Assembly: GCA_977006965.1 (NCBI GenBank)
Contig: OZ345383.1
Location: 124,001 to 188,000 of the forward strand
Direction of reading: 5' to 3'
Origin: Phymatolithon calcareum
Lineage: Eukaryota > Rhodophyta > Florideophyceae > Hapalidiales
Length of the DNA: 64,000 nucleotides
The translations under genes and the position numbers were made by a program. Of this stretch, positions 1 to 12,280 are shown piece after piece. Position 1 is the first letter of the stretch. Every line of letters starts with the position of its first letter. The notes beneath the pieces are model-generated. The model was not told the origin of the DNA and did not search any database. It saw only the letters and a program-made list of their open reading frames with translations.

Positions 1-2820
1 TCGTTCTATAATGGAGAACGAAGGAATGCACGTGGGCCTGACGTCAAACGTTTCTCTAGCTTTTCAAAGTATGAATATATTCTAGATTTACCTTCGAGAG
101 ACTAACGCGGACTACAACAATTGCAGGAATCGTCCATCGCAAAATATTCTGTTTACGATCGTCTCACCTTCCTTCACTGTACCTTTGAAATATTCTCTTC
201 TAATTACTCACGTGAGCAACATACTAAAAGGTCATAACTAATGATTCACGATGGACTGGAGAAGAGATGACCCTGAGCGCTTCTTGTCCTGAATAATATC
301 CAGTGGAGCTCGTTGTGCCGCACCACACAATTGATTGCTTGAGTAATTCTTGAGGAGAAAAGTAGGACGCAAGCTGATGATTGCTTGACACTCTTGGCAC
401 CAAGAAGAGTGGGATCATTGGAAGGTGTGTCTCATATACTTTCTAGACTAGTGCTCTGGACTTCAGCGATAAGGTGTATCAGAGAAACTGTCAATGCAAC
501 TGCAGCGGCAGTAGGGGTTCATCACAGCATTTTTGTGGCCCATAATCGACCATGGCGATGTGGAGAACTGTTTCAGCAGGATCAACTTATAGTCAGCCTT
601 ACTTGTCACGTTAGAGGTAAGGTGCAAAACAAACCACCAGCGATGTATCCTGCATTTCACGGAAGGCAAATGTAGGTCGAGCTTCCGCATTCACATTTTT
701 GCTTCCGTCAGGGTATACTGTATAATCAAAAGCCGACGAAAGCTGTTTTGACTTGCCGCCAGCAGAGAAGAATAGTGAAGCTCCTCCTAAAAGTTACCGA
801 GACGTGCGTGCGCAACAAGAAGATAGTTTTTTGTTCCAAGTGCACAGCATTTTTAAAAAACGGCGCATGAACCTGCTCACTTGAAATTGTGCTTCCTTGA
901 TTGGTGACAGAATTCATCACAAAGAGAGGTGTGTCCAATAGTCTGCAGTCACTCCAATGTGCTCTTGAGAGTGACCAATAGCATAGCTTGTCATGCGTCC
1001 TTGTGGTCATCTGGCATACAGTCGTACACGCGTTGGGGCATTTTCGTCCCTGCTCGTTCTACAATGAGTTGTATGTTCGTCATACTTTGATAGCGTTCGC
1101 AACAAGGGTTGAAAGCAAAGCTGCAACCCAAGACCTTTGGCTATTGTCAGATCCATCCTCGTAAGCAACGTGACGCAAAGGCACTCGCGAGATGCATTGC
1201 AGTCTCAAGATTACCCACCTCGGCCTTGAAGTAGAAGAAACGGCAATAATCACAATTTGAGGATTTGTGGTGCTTGAAAGTCTGATGTTTGTTCCCCACG
1301 GATATGTGGCTAAAATGAAAGTTGCGAAGACACGTGCTAGTTCTTTGCGCTAAGCTATTCATAGAGCTCAATCGCACCAGAATTCCCTTTTTTGGACTCT
1401 TTTAATGCTCAGTCATTTAATGGGGACATAAGCCGCTGTACGTTGAATGCTGTAGAGAAAAGAGCTTATATGACGTAATGAGATGAAGGGTAGTGGGAGG
1501 TATGTATTCAATGACCTCAGAATCTTGCCCGTTGGACAAGATGACGGATTCCATTGGGTGCCTGTGTGATCCTGCGTAATAGACGCGCGCAGTGATGGCA
1601 AGGGAGGTAGAGCTTGTCGCAGTTGGAAAACATGGAGAAAAGATGAGGAATTGTCTCTCGAAAAGCGGCTTTCGTGGAACTGTCATCTATTGAAATAATT
1701 GAGGAAAGAGCACTGTTCGGGTGGCGTTGTGGTCTCGATACAGCTGACGTCCCTTTTACACACCATCTCAAATGTCATACTGTAGTGTGAGTCCCAAATT
1801 GGGTCCCACAACTGTCAAAAATAGTTATGAAAAATGTTTCATCAATTTGCTGCGGTCCAGTTGTGTCAGGAGAAAAATATAGTTTTTGTTTGGTGAAGCG
1901 TTACCAACGCATCATGACGGTTGGGGCAGCTTTACCTCTAAAAAGTGATAGGGTGTCTCAAACGTCAGCAAATAGGTCGGGTAACTCTTAAATACGCATA
2001 TTTATTTCTCCTTTCTTGTACTGTTTTTTTAGAAACTGATGTTGCTCAGACGTGAGAAGCGCGTTTTGTCCTTATTTATAATTTAATTCGAAGACATATA
2101 TGCATCGTGGTCCTGTGGGCAAGGATGCTGAATTAAATTGATACAGGCACTGGATGCAGAAAGCGTCAAGAAACATCCAGTTGCTCCCCCTCTAGTAGAG
2201 TACTGTTGGTACAGTGGCAACGCAGAGAGATGCCTTCTCCAGTCGTGACGTGGGCCCCTAATATCTTCGCTGTCCCACAACGGCAAACACAGGCCCTCCG
2301 TAACTACACTAAGTTTCTGTTCCTCGTCTCAGCAGTGGGCAGGAGATGATGCTTGGTGAGATATCTAGGATCTCCAACACAGCACCATGAACGCGCAACA
2401 CAGCATTCATCAGCACGTCGTTTTTCAGCTGACTTTGTTGCCGGTCAGCTCCCTTGCCTCGTAAGTTGCTTCCGCGCAAATGGATATGACATGCGTGACC
2501 ACAAATCCTCCCCGGACGTACAATACAAAACAACAGTATAACATTTAGTTTGATTCGCCTGGCTGTGCACTTTACAACGTGCACAAAAACGACGCGGTCA
2601 CGCAAATTACAAAAACGTGACAGACACAGTAAAGCTACAATCCGCATAAGCTTACAACGCGTGTACTCTATGAGCAACCGAAAACTTGATCCTTTCATAT
2701 CAGAGAAAGCCTCTATTAACCCTTTTCAACTTGCACTGCAAGAAACAATAAACTGTAGTCCATATTCACACCAGTTCCAAATCCTATGTGCTTCCCATTA
2801 ATATTTTGCCGTGGACATAT
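1..2820. other. gene-free flank outside the palindrome
   Basis: No reading frame here resembles a known family; all are short and overlap on both strands. A stretch near 1955-2020 ends in a sequence like a decayed LINE-2 tail (GGTAACTCTTAAATA), but it is too diverged to call. No counterpart was seen on the far side of NOX2, so the duplicated block seems to begin inside NOX1. Confidence 0.5.
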
Positions 2821-2840
2821 AGATTCAGCTTTATCTCACA

Positions 2841-2927
2841 TGACGTCAATAATCCGTTCCATCTTTCTCTCTTGATCATCCCACTGGTCACTGCTCTACT
2901 CACAATCCCAGTCCTGTCTAGTATAAA
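2841..2927 (+). promoter_or_regulatory. putative NOX1 core promoter (TGACGTCA site and TATA box)
   Basis: A perfect TGACGTCA palindrome, the classic bZIP/CRE-type site, lies at 2841-2848. A TATAAA box lies at 2922-2927, 38 bp before the first in-frame ATG at 2965 and about 143 bp before the second at 3070. A TATA box usually places transcription start about 25-30 bp downstream, near 2950, which leaves a very short leader for the first ATG. The NOX2 copy lacks this segment because homology starts only at about 2990. Use of these sites is inferred. Confidence 0.45.
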
Positions 2928-2964
2928 TTCCCACATCCCCTAGTCTCCCAACTCAACCTTAATT

Positions 2965-5568
2965 ATGAACATGTCGAGTCACAAGCATCAAGCCCAACCT
3001 TCAGGTCTGAGCAACATCGCACTCAGCAGTGACCACTTCCATCCTCCATCTGATAGCCTCTATTCAACAATGTCCTTCTCGTTCGTCAAGCGGAAGATCA
3101 CTCTATGGAGCGCCCGACTGGAATCCTATCTCTCATCTCATGCTTTCGAGATTCTTTTTCTTGCTATGTTCATTCTCGCTAACATCTTACAATTTGTCTG
3201 GGGCGCTCACGATGAGTTCCACCACGTTCGTAAGACTATCGAGAAAGAGAATCCAGGACACGAAGCATTCAAGTGGTATATCGCCATCGCTCGCGGAGCG
3301 GGCTATACTCTCAACCTCAACTCAGCTCTTATAATCATTCTTGCTGCCCGTCTTTTCGTTACTTCGATTCGAGAAACGCCACTACACAAGGTTCTACCAC
3401 TCGACAAAAGTTTCCCGCAAGCCCACATCATCGTCGGCTATGCCATCGTCATCGGCGTTGCCATTCACGTACCCTTTCATTTTGCCTGGCTCATCACTTT
3501 CGACGCTTGGGATTCCTTCAAGCTTTGGTCTTTCTCTATGAGCGTTGCCGTCGGTGTTCCGTTAATGCTTATCTTCATCGGTATGTTTATCACCGCACTG
3601 CCCTGGTTCCGAAAGAATCACTTCCGATTGTTCTATGTCGCCCATCTCATCGGCGCCGCACTCTTCTTCCCGCTCCTCATCTTGCACGGGATGTATCGCA
3701 AGAAACCAGAGACCTATAAGTGGATTACCGCTCCTCTCATCATCTACTTTATCGATCGCATTGTCCGCCGGCTGAAGATATCCACCGCTAACCTCGAACT
3801 ATCCGGCGGGGACTCAACAATCAAGGCGGGTAATGTTCTCGAACTACGTGTGCCAAAGCCGTTTGGATACCGCGCTGGACAGTACGCTGAAATTCAAGTC
3901 CCTATTCTGGGGAAGGAGTGGCATCCCTTCACTATTGCAAGCGCACCTCATGAGGACACAATGTGCTTCTACATCAAGTCTCTCGGTGACTGGACACAAA
4001 AGCTGTATGCCGAGTTCGAGACCCGTCGTGAAGACGAATCAATTCCCCCGCTTTCAGTCAGAGTACGTGGGCCTTACGGAGCTCCTGCACAGCACACCAC
4101 TGCCTACCGCCGCGTTGTGCTCATCTCTGGGGGTATCGGTGCTACACCCTTCGCAGCCATCTCCAAGCATCTGCATCATCGAAGTATCTCCGATGACTTC
4201 CACATGCACAAGACTACATACGAGCAAGAATTGTCTAAGAAGAATGGTGGAGTTGAGAACATTATCAGCAAGACGATCGAGAATCTTTATGCTATTGGAG
4301 GTGCCAGTGTTGCGCCCAAGTCCGAGGCAGTTAAGGAAGCTGCTGGAAAACACGTTGCGAACACGCTCAAGCTTTCATCGAAGAACATTGGCGCCCATGA
4401 CGAATCATGTGACGGGTGCACCCACTCTGAATCTGCACTTCCCGTTGTTGTTACCAGGCCGACGAAAGCAGCTGGATTCAGTGACGATTCATCTTTCTAC
4501 TCCTTAGATTCGGATGGAGACTCATTCAGCACTGGAAGTTTTGAGAAAATCATCGACTTCGGAATCGGCGGTGTGGCGAAAGCACAATTCGCCATCAATC
4601 GTCAACCATTCAAGCAGGTCGGCGGTATGCGCGCAAAGATTCTTTCCTTCCTACACACTACTCGTGTAGTGCTCTTCCTCCTCCTGACGCTCCTCGTCCG
4701 ATTTGCACTGGTATGCATCGTATCGATTTTCAAAATTGGCAAGTTCGATTTCACCGATAGCACTATTACACCCGCTGCCTTCTGGGCTGTTGGCGTGGAC
4801 GTCGTGCTTGGCACAATCCTGAATCTGGTGATGACGACAACTATTCTTTTGGAGATAAGCTTTATGAAGTATAAGTTCTTCTCTCGAGCTGCACGGTGCA
4901 TTGACTTCTTCGCATTCCTCCCACTCTCGGCGCTGAGCTCATTCCTCACTGTAAAATCATGGGCCAGTCGAGATGTGAAGGGCGCACTGACAAGTCTCCA
5001 TTTTGGATTCTTCCTTCCGCTTTTATTCATTCTACTCGCATTCCGTTTGTACCGCTCCATCGGCTCCCGCGATCTACTGGCCGGAAAAGAGACTACTTGC
5101 GGCTGCCGGAAAAGTGTTCCCGAAGTGGACTTTGTCTGGACTACGCCGCGCTCGGGTGAAGATGAATGGCTCCGTGATGAGCTTGAACCGCTGGCACAGG
5201 GAAGTTCACTTCGACTGCATCGCTATGTGACCCGTGAGAAGGCTGCTGATCTTGAAACCGGTGAGAAGCACATTGACGTGAATGCCGGTCGTCCACAATG
5301 GGACGCGCTGTTCGCAGAGATCGCGGCTCGATCGCCATCTGGTGGGGATGTCGGTGTATTCTTCTGTGGACCACACGTTATGGGAGCAGACGTACAAAAG
5401 AGCATTCGGTCAGTGGAGGTTCAGTCTAATCTACGAGGAGCATATCTTGGGACGCTGTCAGACGGTCAAATCATGCGCGACCTCGGACTCAGGGATCGCG
5501 ATGAAGTGCGACGTTTGCGCAAGTATGGATCCAATGTTAGATTTGTTTTCCGAGAAGAAAACTTTTAG
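2965..5568 (+). CDS. NADPH oxidase, red-algal type (NOX copy 1)
   Basis: This 867-residue membrane flavocytochrome should pass electrons from cytosolic NADPH through FAD and two haems to oxygen, making superoxide outside the cell or in a compartment. The N-terminal half is a ferric-reductase-type six-helix domain with two His pairs, each 13 residues apart: H154/H168 and H227/H241. The FAD motif HPFT is at 320-323, the NADPH glycine-rich GGIGATPF at 389-396, and the Cys-Gly-Pro motif at 801-803. The chain ends in the aromatic REENF, as NOX proteins do. Between GGIGATPF and CGP lies about 300 extra residues with an acidic Ser-rich loop and about four hydrophobic helices (roughly 558-700), the insertion known from red-algal NOX. 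No EF-hands are seen. There is no intron. M36 (3070) is an alternative start and is the only one kept in NOX2. A ferric reductase is the main alternative; the C-terminus and insertion favour NOX. Confidence 0.93.
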   Translation: MNMSSHKHQAQPSGLSNIALSSDHFHPPSDSLYSTMSFSFVKRKITLWSARLESYLSSHAFEILFLAMFILANILQFVWGAHDEFHHVRKTIEKENPGHEAFKWYIAIARGAGYTLNLNSALIIILAARLFVTSIRETPLHKVLPLDKSFPQAHIIVGYAIVIGVAIHVPFHFAWLITFDAWDSFKLWSFSMSVAVGVPLMLIFIGMFITALPWFRKNHFRLFYVAHLIGAALFFPLLILHGMYRKKPETYKWITAPLIIYFIDRIVRRLKISTANLELSGGDSTIKAGNVLELRVPKPFGYRAGQYAEIQVPILGKEWHPFTIASAPHEDTMCFYIKSLGDWTQKLYAEFETRREDESIPPLSVRVRGPYGAPAQHTTAYRRVVLISGGIGATPFAAISKHLHHRSISDDFHMHKTTYEQELSKKNGGVENIISKTIENLYAIGGASVAPKSEAVKEAAGKHVANTLKLSSKNIGAHDESCDGCTHSESALPVVVTRPTKAAGFSDDSSFYSLDSDGDSFSTGSFEKIIDFGIGGVAKAQFAINRQPFKQVGGMRAKILSFLHTTRVVLFLLLTLLVRFALVCIVSIFKIGKFDFTDSTITPAAFWAVGVDVVLGTILNLVMTTTILLEISFMKYKFFSRAARCIDFFAFLPLSALSSFLTVKSWASRDVKGALTSLHFGFFLPLLFILLAFRLYRSIGSRDLLAGKETTCGCRKSVPEVDFVWTTPRSGEDEWLRDELEPLAQGSSLRLHRYVTREKAADLETGEKHIDVNAGRPQWDALFAEIAARSPSGGDVGVFFCGPHVMGADVQKSIRSVEVQSNLRGAYLGTLSDGQIMRDLGLRDRDEVRRLRKYGSNVRFVFREENF

Positions 5569-5592
5569 AATGTGCAAAGACATCTTTTTGTG

Positions 5593-5598
5593 AATAAA
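5593..5598 (+). terminator. NOX1 polyadenylation signal AATAAA
   Basis: AATAAA lies 25 nt after the NOX1 stop, in a 3' flank that NOX2 also keeps. The shared flank is cut by a LINE tail at 5626, so the natural cleavage site may now lie at or inside that tail. Confidence 0.5.
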
Positions 5599-5625
5599 CC
5601 GGCTTTGTACAATGCCTTAGATATG

Positions 5626-6057
5626 TTTTTTTTTCCTTTCAAGTTTATTTAAAAGCCCCACAGACTTCCGAAGATATGGGCAAGGCTTCCTCTGATGCTA
5701 CCTACCTTTGTGTAGCTCACAAAACGTCCACCAGAATGGCGGACGGGAAAACTCAGGACTCAAAGTAGTCCTATTTCAGTCCTCTACGGGATTGTTGGTG
5801 CTTGGTCTCGACCACTTTTTGTCTTGCCTTCTGCGGATTAATACAAGCCTTCTTCGGTCTCCATGCGTTCTATGAGTGTCTTGCTAAATAGTAAGAGCTC
5901 ATCCAGCGCCTTTTCTGTTTCCAGTCGTTTTTCTCCTTCAAGTTCGTACCCTGCTAACGTGCGTTCAAGGGTTTCCATATGCTCTCTGGCTCTGGTGCCG
6001 AATTCTTCAGTCATACTTGTTGTTGACACCTGTGGGAATCTGCCGCAGGCATACTCG
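5626..6057 (-). mobile_element. 5'-truncated LINE-1 copy just behind NOX1
   Basis: On the minus strand, 6057-5838 encodes the end of the LINE-1 protein (residues CGRFPQVSTTSM, then a Leu/Glu-rich helix ending METEEGLY), nearly the same as the end of the larger LINE-1 at 22294. The 3' untranslated tail follows, with a GAAGCCT...GGGGCTTTTAAATAAA hairpin and an A-rich end (poly-T on the plus strand at 5626-5634). The NOX2 flank has no insertion at this point, so this copy arrived after the duplication. Its ends were set by comparison with NOX2; no clear target duplication was found. Confidence 0.8.
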
Positions 6058-7349
6058 CGCTGCAAATCATAAAGCTTTTGGCACCAAGGCCTAAACACCA
6101 ATCGATCGCCTTGAATTTCGTGGAAACATCTGTTCTCTAGTAGGGTTTTCTGTTAGTTGTAAGGCATCTTAATGGAAGAGCCGGTTCAGAAAAGAAACAG
6201 ACAAGCCGAAATAGGAGGCATCATGTCAGCTCTGATTGGAAAATATGTAGCCCACAGTTACGTCGGCCAACAGAAGATCAATTTCGTGACAACTGGGTGA
6301 TAACTCCTTTCGCGCGACAGGAACTGTATTTGTGATTGTATTATTTTTTCCAGTGGCGGAAAATACTAGTCGGAGCCTCCACTGCGTTCTACGAGTCCCG
6401 ATATTATCGCAGATGCCCCCTGCTGCAAAGTGCAGCACTTCTCCACAAACATTCTCATCTGAAGTGATATTTCTTGCACAATTCTATCATGCCGCCGTGG
6501 GTAAATAGCTTTACCGCCACGGTTTTTGGGACAAGGTGTATTCCTTTTTTCTTTCGCAAAGCCTCGACATTTAGGGCGAGTCCTTGAAGGAGCCGTAATA
6601 CAGCATTTCTCTTCATTTCGGGTGAATTCACAAGCTAGGTGCTATAGAAACAAGTCGGGAAGTGCAACTGTTGCACAGGATGACATTAGAAACAGAAAAT
6701 ACCAACAGTTTTGAGTATAAATGTGAAATTACGAAAATATCGAGACTCGATCCCCGATGAACAGAGAAGTCAGTTGTACCAACGTTACCAAGGTCAAAGG
6801 TCAATCAGAATAGGGTTTGAATCACATACTGTTCTCTATCCTATTCATGTCGTGCGTTATAGGGTATACAATCACTTGTTGGCAATCGAGCTCTAAGTGT
6901 TTGGGGCACCAGCACAAGAACTAAGAAAAAATATATCTGTGTTTCAAAAGAAGACTCTATTATCAAGACGTGCTGTAGACGTGTATAGAATGGTCGCGAA
7001 GGTAAACGCACGATATCCGGAACGCAAAAAGACATTCTATGACCTGTGCATGCATTAAATGCATGAACAGCAAATTTTGCTGAAGAATACGCAGGAAGAC
7101 CGTCCGGCTGTTGCTGGCATGAAGCTGAAATTGCTTGGCATTGAAAAAGTTTTTTTTTGAATTTCGACTTTTATTAAACGCCCCCAGAAACACTCAAGGG
7201 AGATGCCTTCAGCTGCTATTATCCTTGCTGCTCCGTTAATCTATTCAAAGCCGCAAAATCCGGGTTCAGTTCTAGCGTCGTGACGTGTTTCCGAACTTCG
7301 TGACCATCTTGTGCACCACAGACTGCGCGCTCGCGGCACACTACGGTGC

Positions 7350-7531
7350 ATGAAGATGGACCAAGAAACAGAATATGAATGCGAACGACTCACTCGAGCC
7401 CTCGCAGGGAAAGAAATTCGGATTAAGGAGATATTAGGAGGCTAGTAGAGAGATGAATGTGGAAGACAGCGAGAAGCCGCCCTGTTAATCAAATTGAGGT
7501 TTTGGTAGCTTTTAAAATAAATAACATATAA
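7350..7531 (+). mobile_element. LINE-3 terminal fragment
   Basis: Codons 7350-7445 give a 31-residue end of the LINE-3 protein (MDQETEYECERLTRALAGKE, then IRIKEILGG and a stop), almost the same as the end of the LINE-3 copy at 40330-40427. The family 3' tail follows, with a Cys-poor spacer and TTTTAAAATAAATAAC near 7510. It is 5' truncated and non-functional. Confidence 0.75.
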
Positions 7532-7634
7532 CCCGCTCTAGCATCGTGTCCCTACCTGACAAAACCTTCCTCTTGTGGAGGGAAAAGCTTAGAGTCCACA
7601 TGTCCGATAATCCGACATGTCACCGGTGAGATCT

Positions 7635-7691
7635 ACCGTTACTCCAAGGTGAGGCTTTGGGAGCTCTCAAAAATAAAATCATCAAATATCC
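7635..7691 (+). mobile_element. 57-bp LINE-3 tail insertion with 12-bp target duplication
   Basis: Only the hairpin and A-rich end of LINE-3 are present (GTTACTCCAAGGTGAGGCTT, then GGGAGCT and an AAAAATAAAATC end). The insertion is bounded by perfect CCGGTGAGATCT repeats at 7623-7634 and 7692-7703. Bases preceding the retained tail include no coding sequence. Confidence 0.75.
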
Positions 7692-9899
7692 CCGGTGAGA
7701 TCTGGTAGAGAGTCGAGGGGGGGGGATATTTAGGAGTCCCACAACCGTACATAAGATTCACCTGTGTGCTTTTGTGTGACAATAGTGAATTGCGGCTGAA
7801 CTGTGAATTAATGCGTCACCAACTATAGTTTATCACTGGGCCATGATGACCAGGTATTCTTTTAAAACAAACAGAAGCTATAGTGCTCATGTCGCTCTTT
7901 TCCTCAGATTAATATGCCACATCTGTGCGTCGACGTGTTCCATGTTCCTGATGTAAATAAGCCCAGGTATGTGCTCCAGATCGAATTCTAGAAATGCTTT
8001 CCGAATTTTAGGGTAGGCTAGCAAGACGAGAGATCATCCGTGGGAAGGTTTTGGGAGTTTAAAATCATATCCTGTGCAACATGCTCCGTTAAAAAATGCG
8101 GTGTCCAGCAGATAAATGTTATGTTTGTGGATATCCCCCTGGGAATTTTGACTAGCCCACGTAATGAGGGCCGATCTGTGAGCATGTTTTGAGAGTTTCG
8201 ATATCTACTGCACGGGCTGCTGAATATCATTCATTAGATATGCACGACACAGTACATCGTCCTCCTGGTGCGCATTACTGAGCAAAGATCATCCTGCTAT
8301 ATACGGTACACACCCACAAAGAGTCGCCTTGTTGAGGGGGGATGGTGCCTGACGCAAGAGTCGTGCTTGAAGTAGAGAATCGAGGCAGGTCGAGAAGTCT
8401 TTGGTTTTTCAATCCCAATACGCAGGCATGGGATAGAATGGAGACAGTTGAAGCCCCCGATGCGCTTTTGATCTCACATGAAAAGTGTTGAACACTGTAA
8501 ATGCTATGTTTTTCCGTATGCATCTGGAAAGTATTGTACTGCAAGGAACAAACTTTTTGCTCCACCAGCTACCGGGTACTTAGCTGATTTTGGCAAGTGA
8601 CCATACATCAGTGCTTTGTAATGTTACGGGCCTATATGCGCAATCGTCCCTCCATCCCGCGAATTATAATACAGATTGAAAGGAAGCCAGGGCTTCAAAA
8701 TTCATCTACTGCTACTAGAGGAGCTATGATTTGAGTCCTTACGTTGAGGCCCAGACCCTGATAAAGAGGTGACTCTAGCCATGAACAGACGTGTAGACAA
8801 TAGTCTTAAAAATTCCAAATTTTCTCCTTCCTTGCTTAGACACAGGCCTTATTGTGATATGTTGCAGCCAGGAGATGTACTTGAAGAGAGCGTGAGATCT
8901 TGATGCTGTGTGTGGAGGGTCCTCCTACCAAATTTAGTCTGGGTTAAGGAGGTCCAGTCGCCGCCTGTTTACCCCAAGTGCTGACGACTGCAAAGCGCAT
9001 GACAGTAGCCGGGATACATGTTGGCTCAATTCGCTCTCGGGGACACTGCCCTTGGAGAAGGCCATGAATTGGGATATGATCGAAAGGGATTTCTTAAAAT
9101 GCATGCCAAGCGCTCCACGTACGGCTATGTCGATTGGGCATATTTCCATGTCTTTGTATATGCATGCATACTGTATGTCGCAAATTTCACATCTTAATCG
9201 CTCGGGGCTGCACCACCAGCTGTCTTCCCGCGATTGCGTGCGAGGAGTGTGGGCTAGCAGCAGTGACGTCAAAACTATGCTTCCGTGCAGAAAAGGCCAT
9301 GTTATCAATCACGCTGTCCATTCTGCGCTGTTCTGCAGGTCTATTTTAGAGAACAGCGCGGTCGTCCGCCAGCGAGTGTTCGACGAAGGGCATGAGTCTG
9401 ATTGATGGATGTGATAGGGTCGTCGCGAGCTTATCAAGAAGCTGATTATGTCACCAGACGGTGTCCTCCATGGCGATCCCACAAGCATTCGTCACCGCCT
9501 TTAGAAACAAACTAAAATGCTGCTGTCGTGGAAACAATGATGTAGGGCAACAGGCGCAATGGCTGCAGGCCGAAACGGTGGTGCATGTGCTGTACCCTAC
9601 ATTTTATGGCTGCGCGAATTAATGTCCCACGTGCTGCACCCCATAATGCTTTGAGTTGTGTCGCCACATCATGTGAGGAATGTGATCTTAATAACAGAAT
9701 TTGAGAGCCCTTGTGTGGCTACCAGAGTGCCCCGCGGATAGTTTTGATTGCAGTTACCACAACCGTTGGGAATGTGTAGATGCTACACTCGACTCTTATT
9801 ACCCCGTTTGAGCCCGGAACATGTAGTAACGTGTTGAATAGAAGAACATACGCAGCGAATTAGTTCATTTTCTGAATTATTAACCTCTTTGCACTAAGA

Positions 9900-9955
9900 A
9901 AGTTGCCCCAAGCGCCAGCAGATGCGTTGGTAACTTTTAAATAAAATCTACCTTT
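9900..9955 (+). mobile_element. LINE-2 tail
   Basis: The stretch carries the LINE-2 3' hairpin, GTTGCCCC ... GTTGGTAACTTTT followed by AAATAAAATC. No coding part is present and the 5' junction is not resolved. Confidence 0.6.
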
Positions 9956-12280
9956 CTTCTTCTATTCCGAATTATTTTTCTGTTGTGGTGGTGAGAAAGG
10001 CAAATAAAGAAGTCTTTCTTCTCTGTCCATTTTCCGTTTTTACTGCTCTTCAAGCATTCCTTGCTATTGCAGCGCACGCGCACTGCGTTCAAGGCAGCCC
10101 AAAAGTTACAATATTATAAAGTTATCCGTAGCCCAGAAACCATTTTGAGATCTTACCCTCTTTCTTCGAGATCCACAGGAGTTCTCCTTAAATGTAACTA
10201 TGTAGAAAAGCCATGATGCACCAAAAGCACAGACATTTGATCTTCCTATGTACGTTGTGAGAACGCCAAACAAATCAAAAACCAACGTTTTGCTCGCGAT
10301 GTGTGAGTGTGGATGTCCTTACGTTTCACGATCCGAGACGCTCTCTGACATATCGATCGCAAAGGATCAGCTGAAGATTTTCACGACTCTTGCAGAACAG
10401 AAAGTTGGCCTTTACCTTTGGAACAAGAAAGCTGATTCAAGGCTGACAAAAGTGTCATCGTACAGTCCAACAAAATAGAGAACGAAGAGTTCGTCATATC
10501 CCACTGCGTTCTAGATTCAGAATAATATTACTGTATGTCCTTTGGGTAGACTGGCAAAGAGAGCGATGTGATTGTCACAAAAATGGAACATCACGCTTGA
10601 GTGCACCTGGTCATTATGGAGCTTGTGGAACGTGATTCTGGCGAGCGGACAGGGTCGACCACGTGTCACAGCCCAAATGGAGAACATGTTCACCAAAAAT
10701 GCGTTGTGGAATGTGCGAGTCCAGGTCAACGGGTGTGTAAGTCAGAGAACTACGTCATCCCTCATATCCGTTGTCCAACTAACTGAGTCATTGTCTTCTG
10801 GATCCGCTATCTGCCTTTCGAGTGGTGGCTTGGCACGGTGCGTATGTGGACATCCGAACTACTGCCCAAAGGTCGTTACTCGTTGCAAACTCGAAGCTGA
10901 ATTATAAATTTTATAATTCGCTCAGAACTCTCGAGAAGGTCTCGTCTGCCTATTGCTCGGGAGGGAAAATCTGTGCTCGCTTTTCTGATCTATAAGGTGG
11001 TCCAATGGAAGTCTTCTTTGACCACTTCTGCATTTGTAATTTACGGCTGTTTCCAGACAGTCGTTGTGTCAACCCGGCTCCTGGTTGTGCCAATTGAATT
11101 CGGTTTGCTGTCCCCTACGGCTCATTAAATGGCTGAACTCTTCGTCCCTCATCATGCAAGTAAATCAATGTGTAACGTTGTGACTTCGTGAACGCACACC
11201 AGCGTTTGGCGCTCTTGAAAGTCGTTCTGTCAGTTGCAAGGTGGCAGTTCTAGAGCCTTTTACAGAGGTAGCCACTATAGTGCTTCGTCGAAACACTATG
11301 CCTTCATTTTCTTGCCCTATTTGAATTGAATGGCATACGATGCTCAAGAAGGCAACCTTTTCTGTGCTCAAAGCAAGCTTCAGGTATCCTGGCACCCTTC
11401 CCTGGATTACAAATCAGTGTTCCACTCCGCTTTTTATCTGAAGAGCTATTCCTAGATCTCACCGTATGGCTCGTGCCTAGCCCGCAGCAAACAACCTCCA
11501 TCCAATACCATTGTTTGACTTGCCCAGCAGTTATCGCTCGACGCTCTTTGTGACCTCACAGTACGCCTCCCTCTTTCGTTCTCCATTGTGTCATGCATCG
11601 TGTTTTGTGCGAAAATTAATATCCAGAATACATATGTATGCCTTCCGAAGGTCCCAGAACTGGAAACTGAAGAAAATACACAGCAGGATAAACCAAGTAA
11701 TAAGCCCCCTGAATATTGCAGTGGTGCAGCGCTGGGAGCAAGCGAAAAGTGCAGGAGGAGCTTCGTGCTTCCATGGACACAGAGAACGACATCCCGTTGA
11801 GAATGTCACCGGATATGTAAAAGAGCTCCCTATTCAGGTGAAGGCCGTCGGCGAATTTCCCATTGCAAATATGACATTTGTTTCTTCCCAATTTTCGTTC
11901 ATGCTACAGCACACGAGCACAACAAGTATTCCTATGACCCTGGCCAAAAGCTGCTCAATTCGTGATTTGCAGGAATGATACAGATGCGCCCCCGCTTCTC
12001 CCGATATCATACCTGCACATATTACGTGTGCGCACAAGTGAACAAAGGCTGAATGCTCTGCCTTCGAACGCGGGAGAAACATCCTCATGTCCACTAATAT
12101 GCAATGACCTGGGGCCTTGCTTGTCCAAGGGGGCACACATCATTTCCGTGTTGTTTCCTGCGCCATACACAGCCCTGCTATCGCCGTAGGCACCACCTTG
12201 AGATATCTGTCGGGAGTATTCCATAGTCGATTGACGAGTTCAAATCCTAATTGAAATGACTGTACTTGCGCGAAGACCAA

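Larger units (their letters stand above)
6859..12280. other. left-arm segment without a right-arm partner
   Basis: Homology to the right arm stops near 6858 and resumes near 12280, while the right arm has only about 1.46 kb (48236-49694) between the matching points. Only LINE tails at 7350-7531, 7635-7691 and 9900-9955 are recognisable here. The longest frames (about 120 codons near 8934-9405) overlap antisense and match nothing I know. Either this arm gained about 4 kb or the other lost it. Confidence 0.5.
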
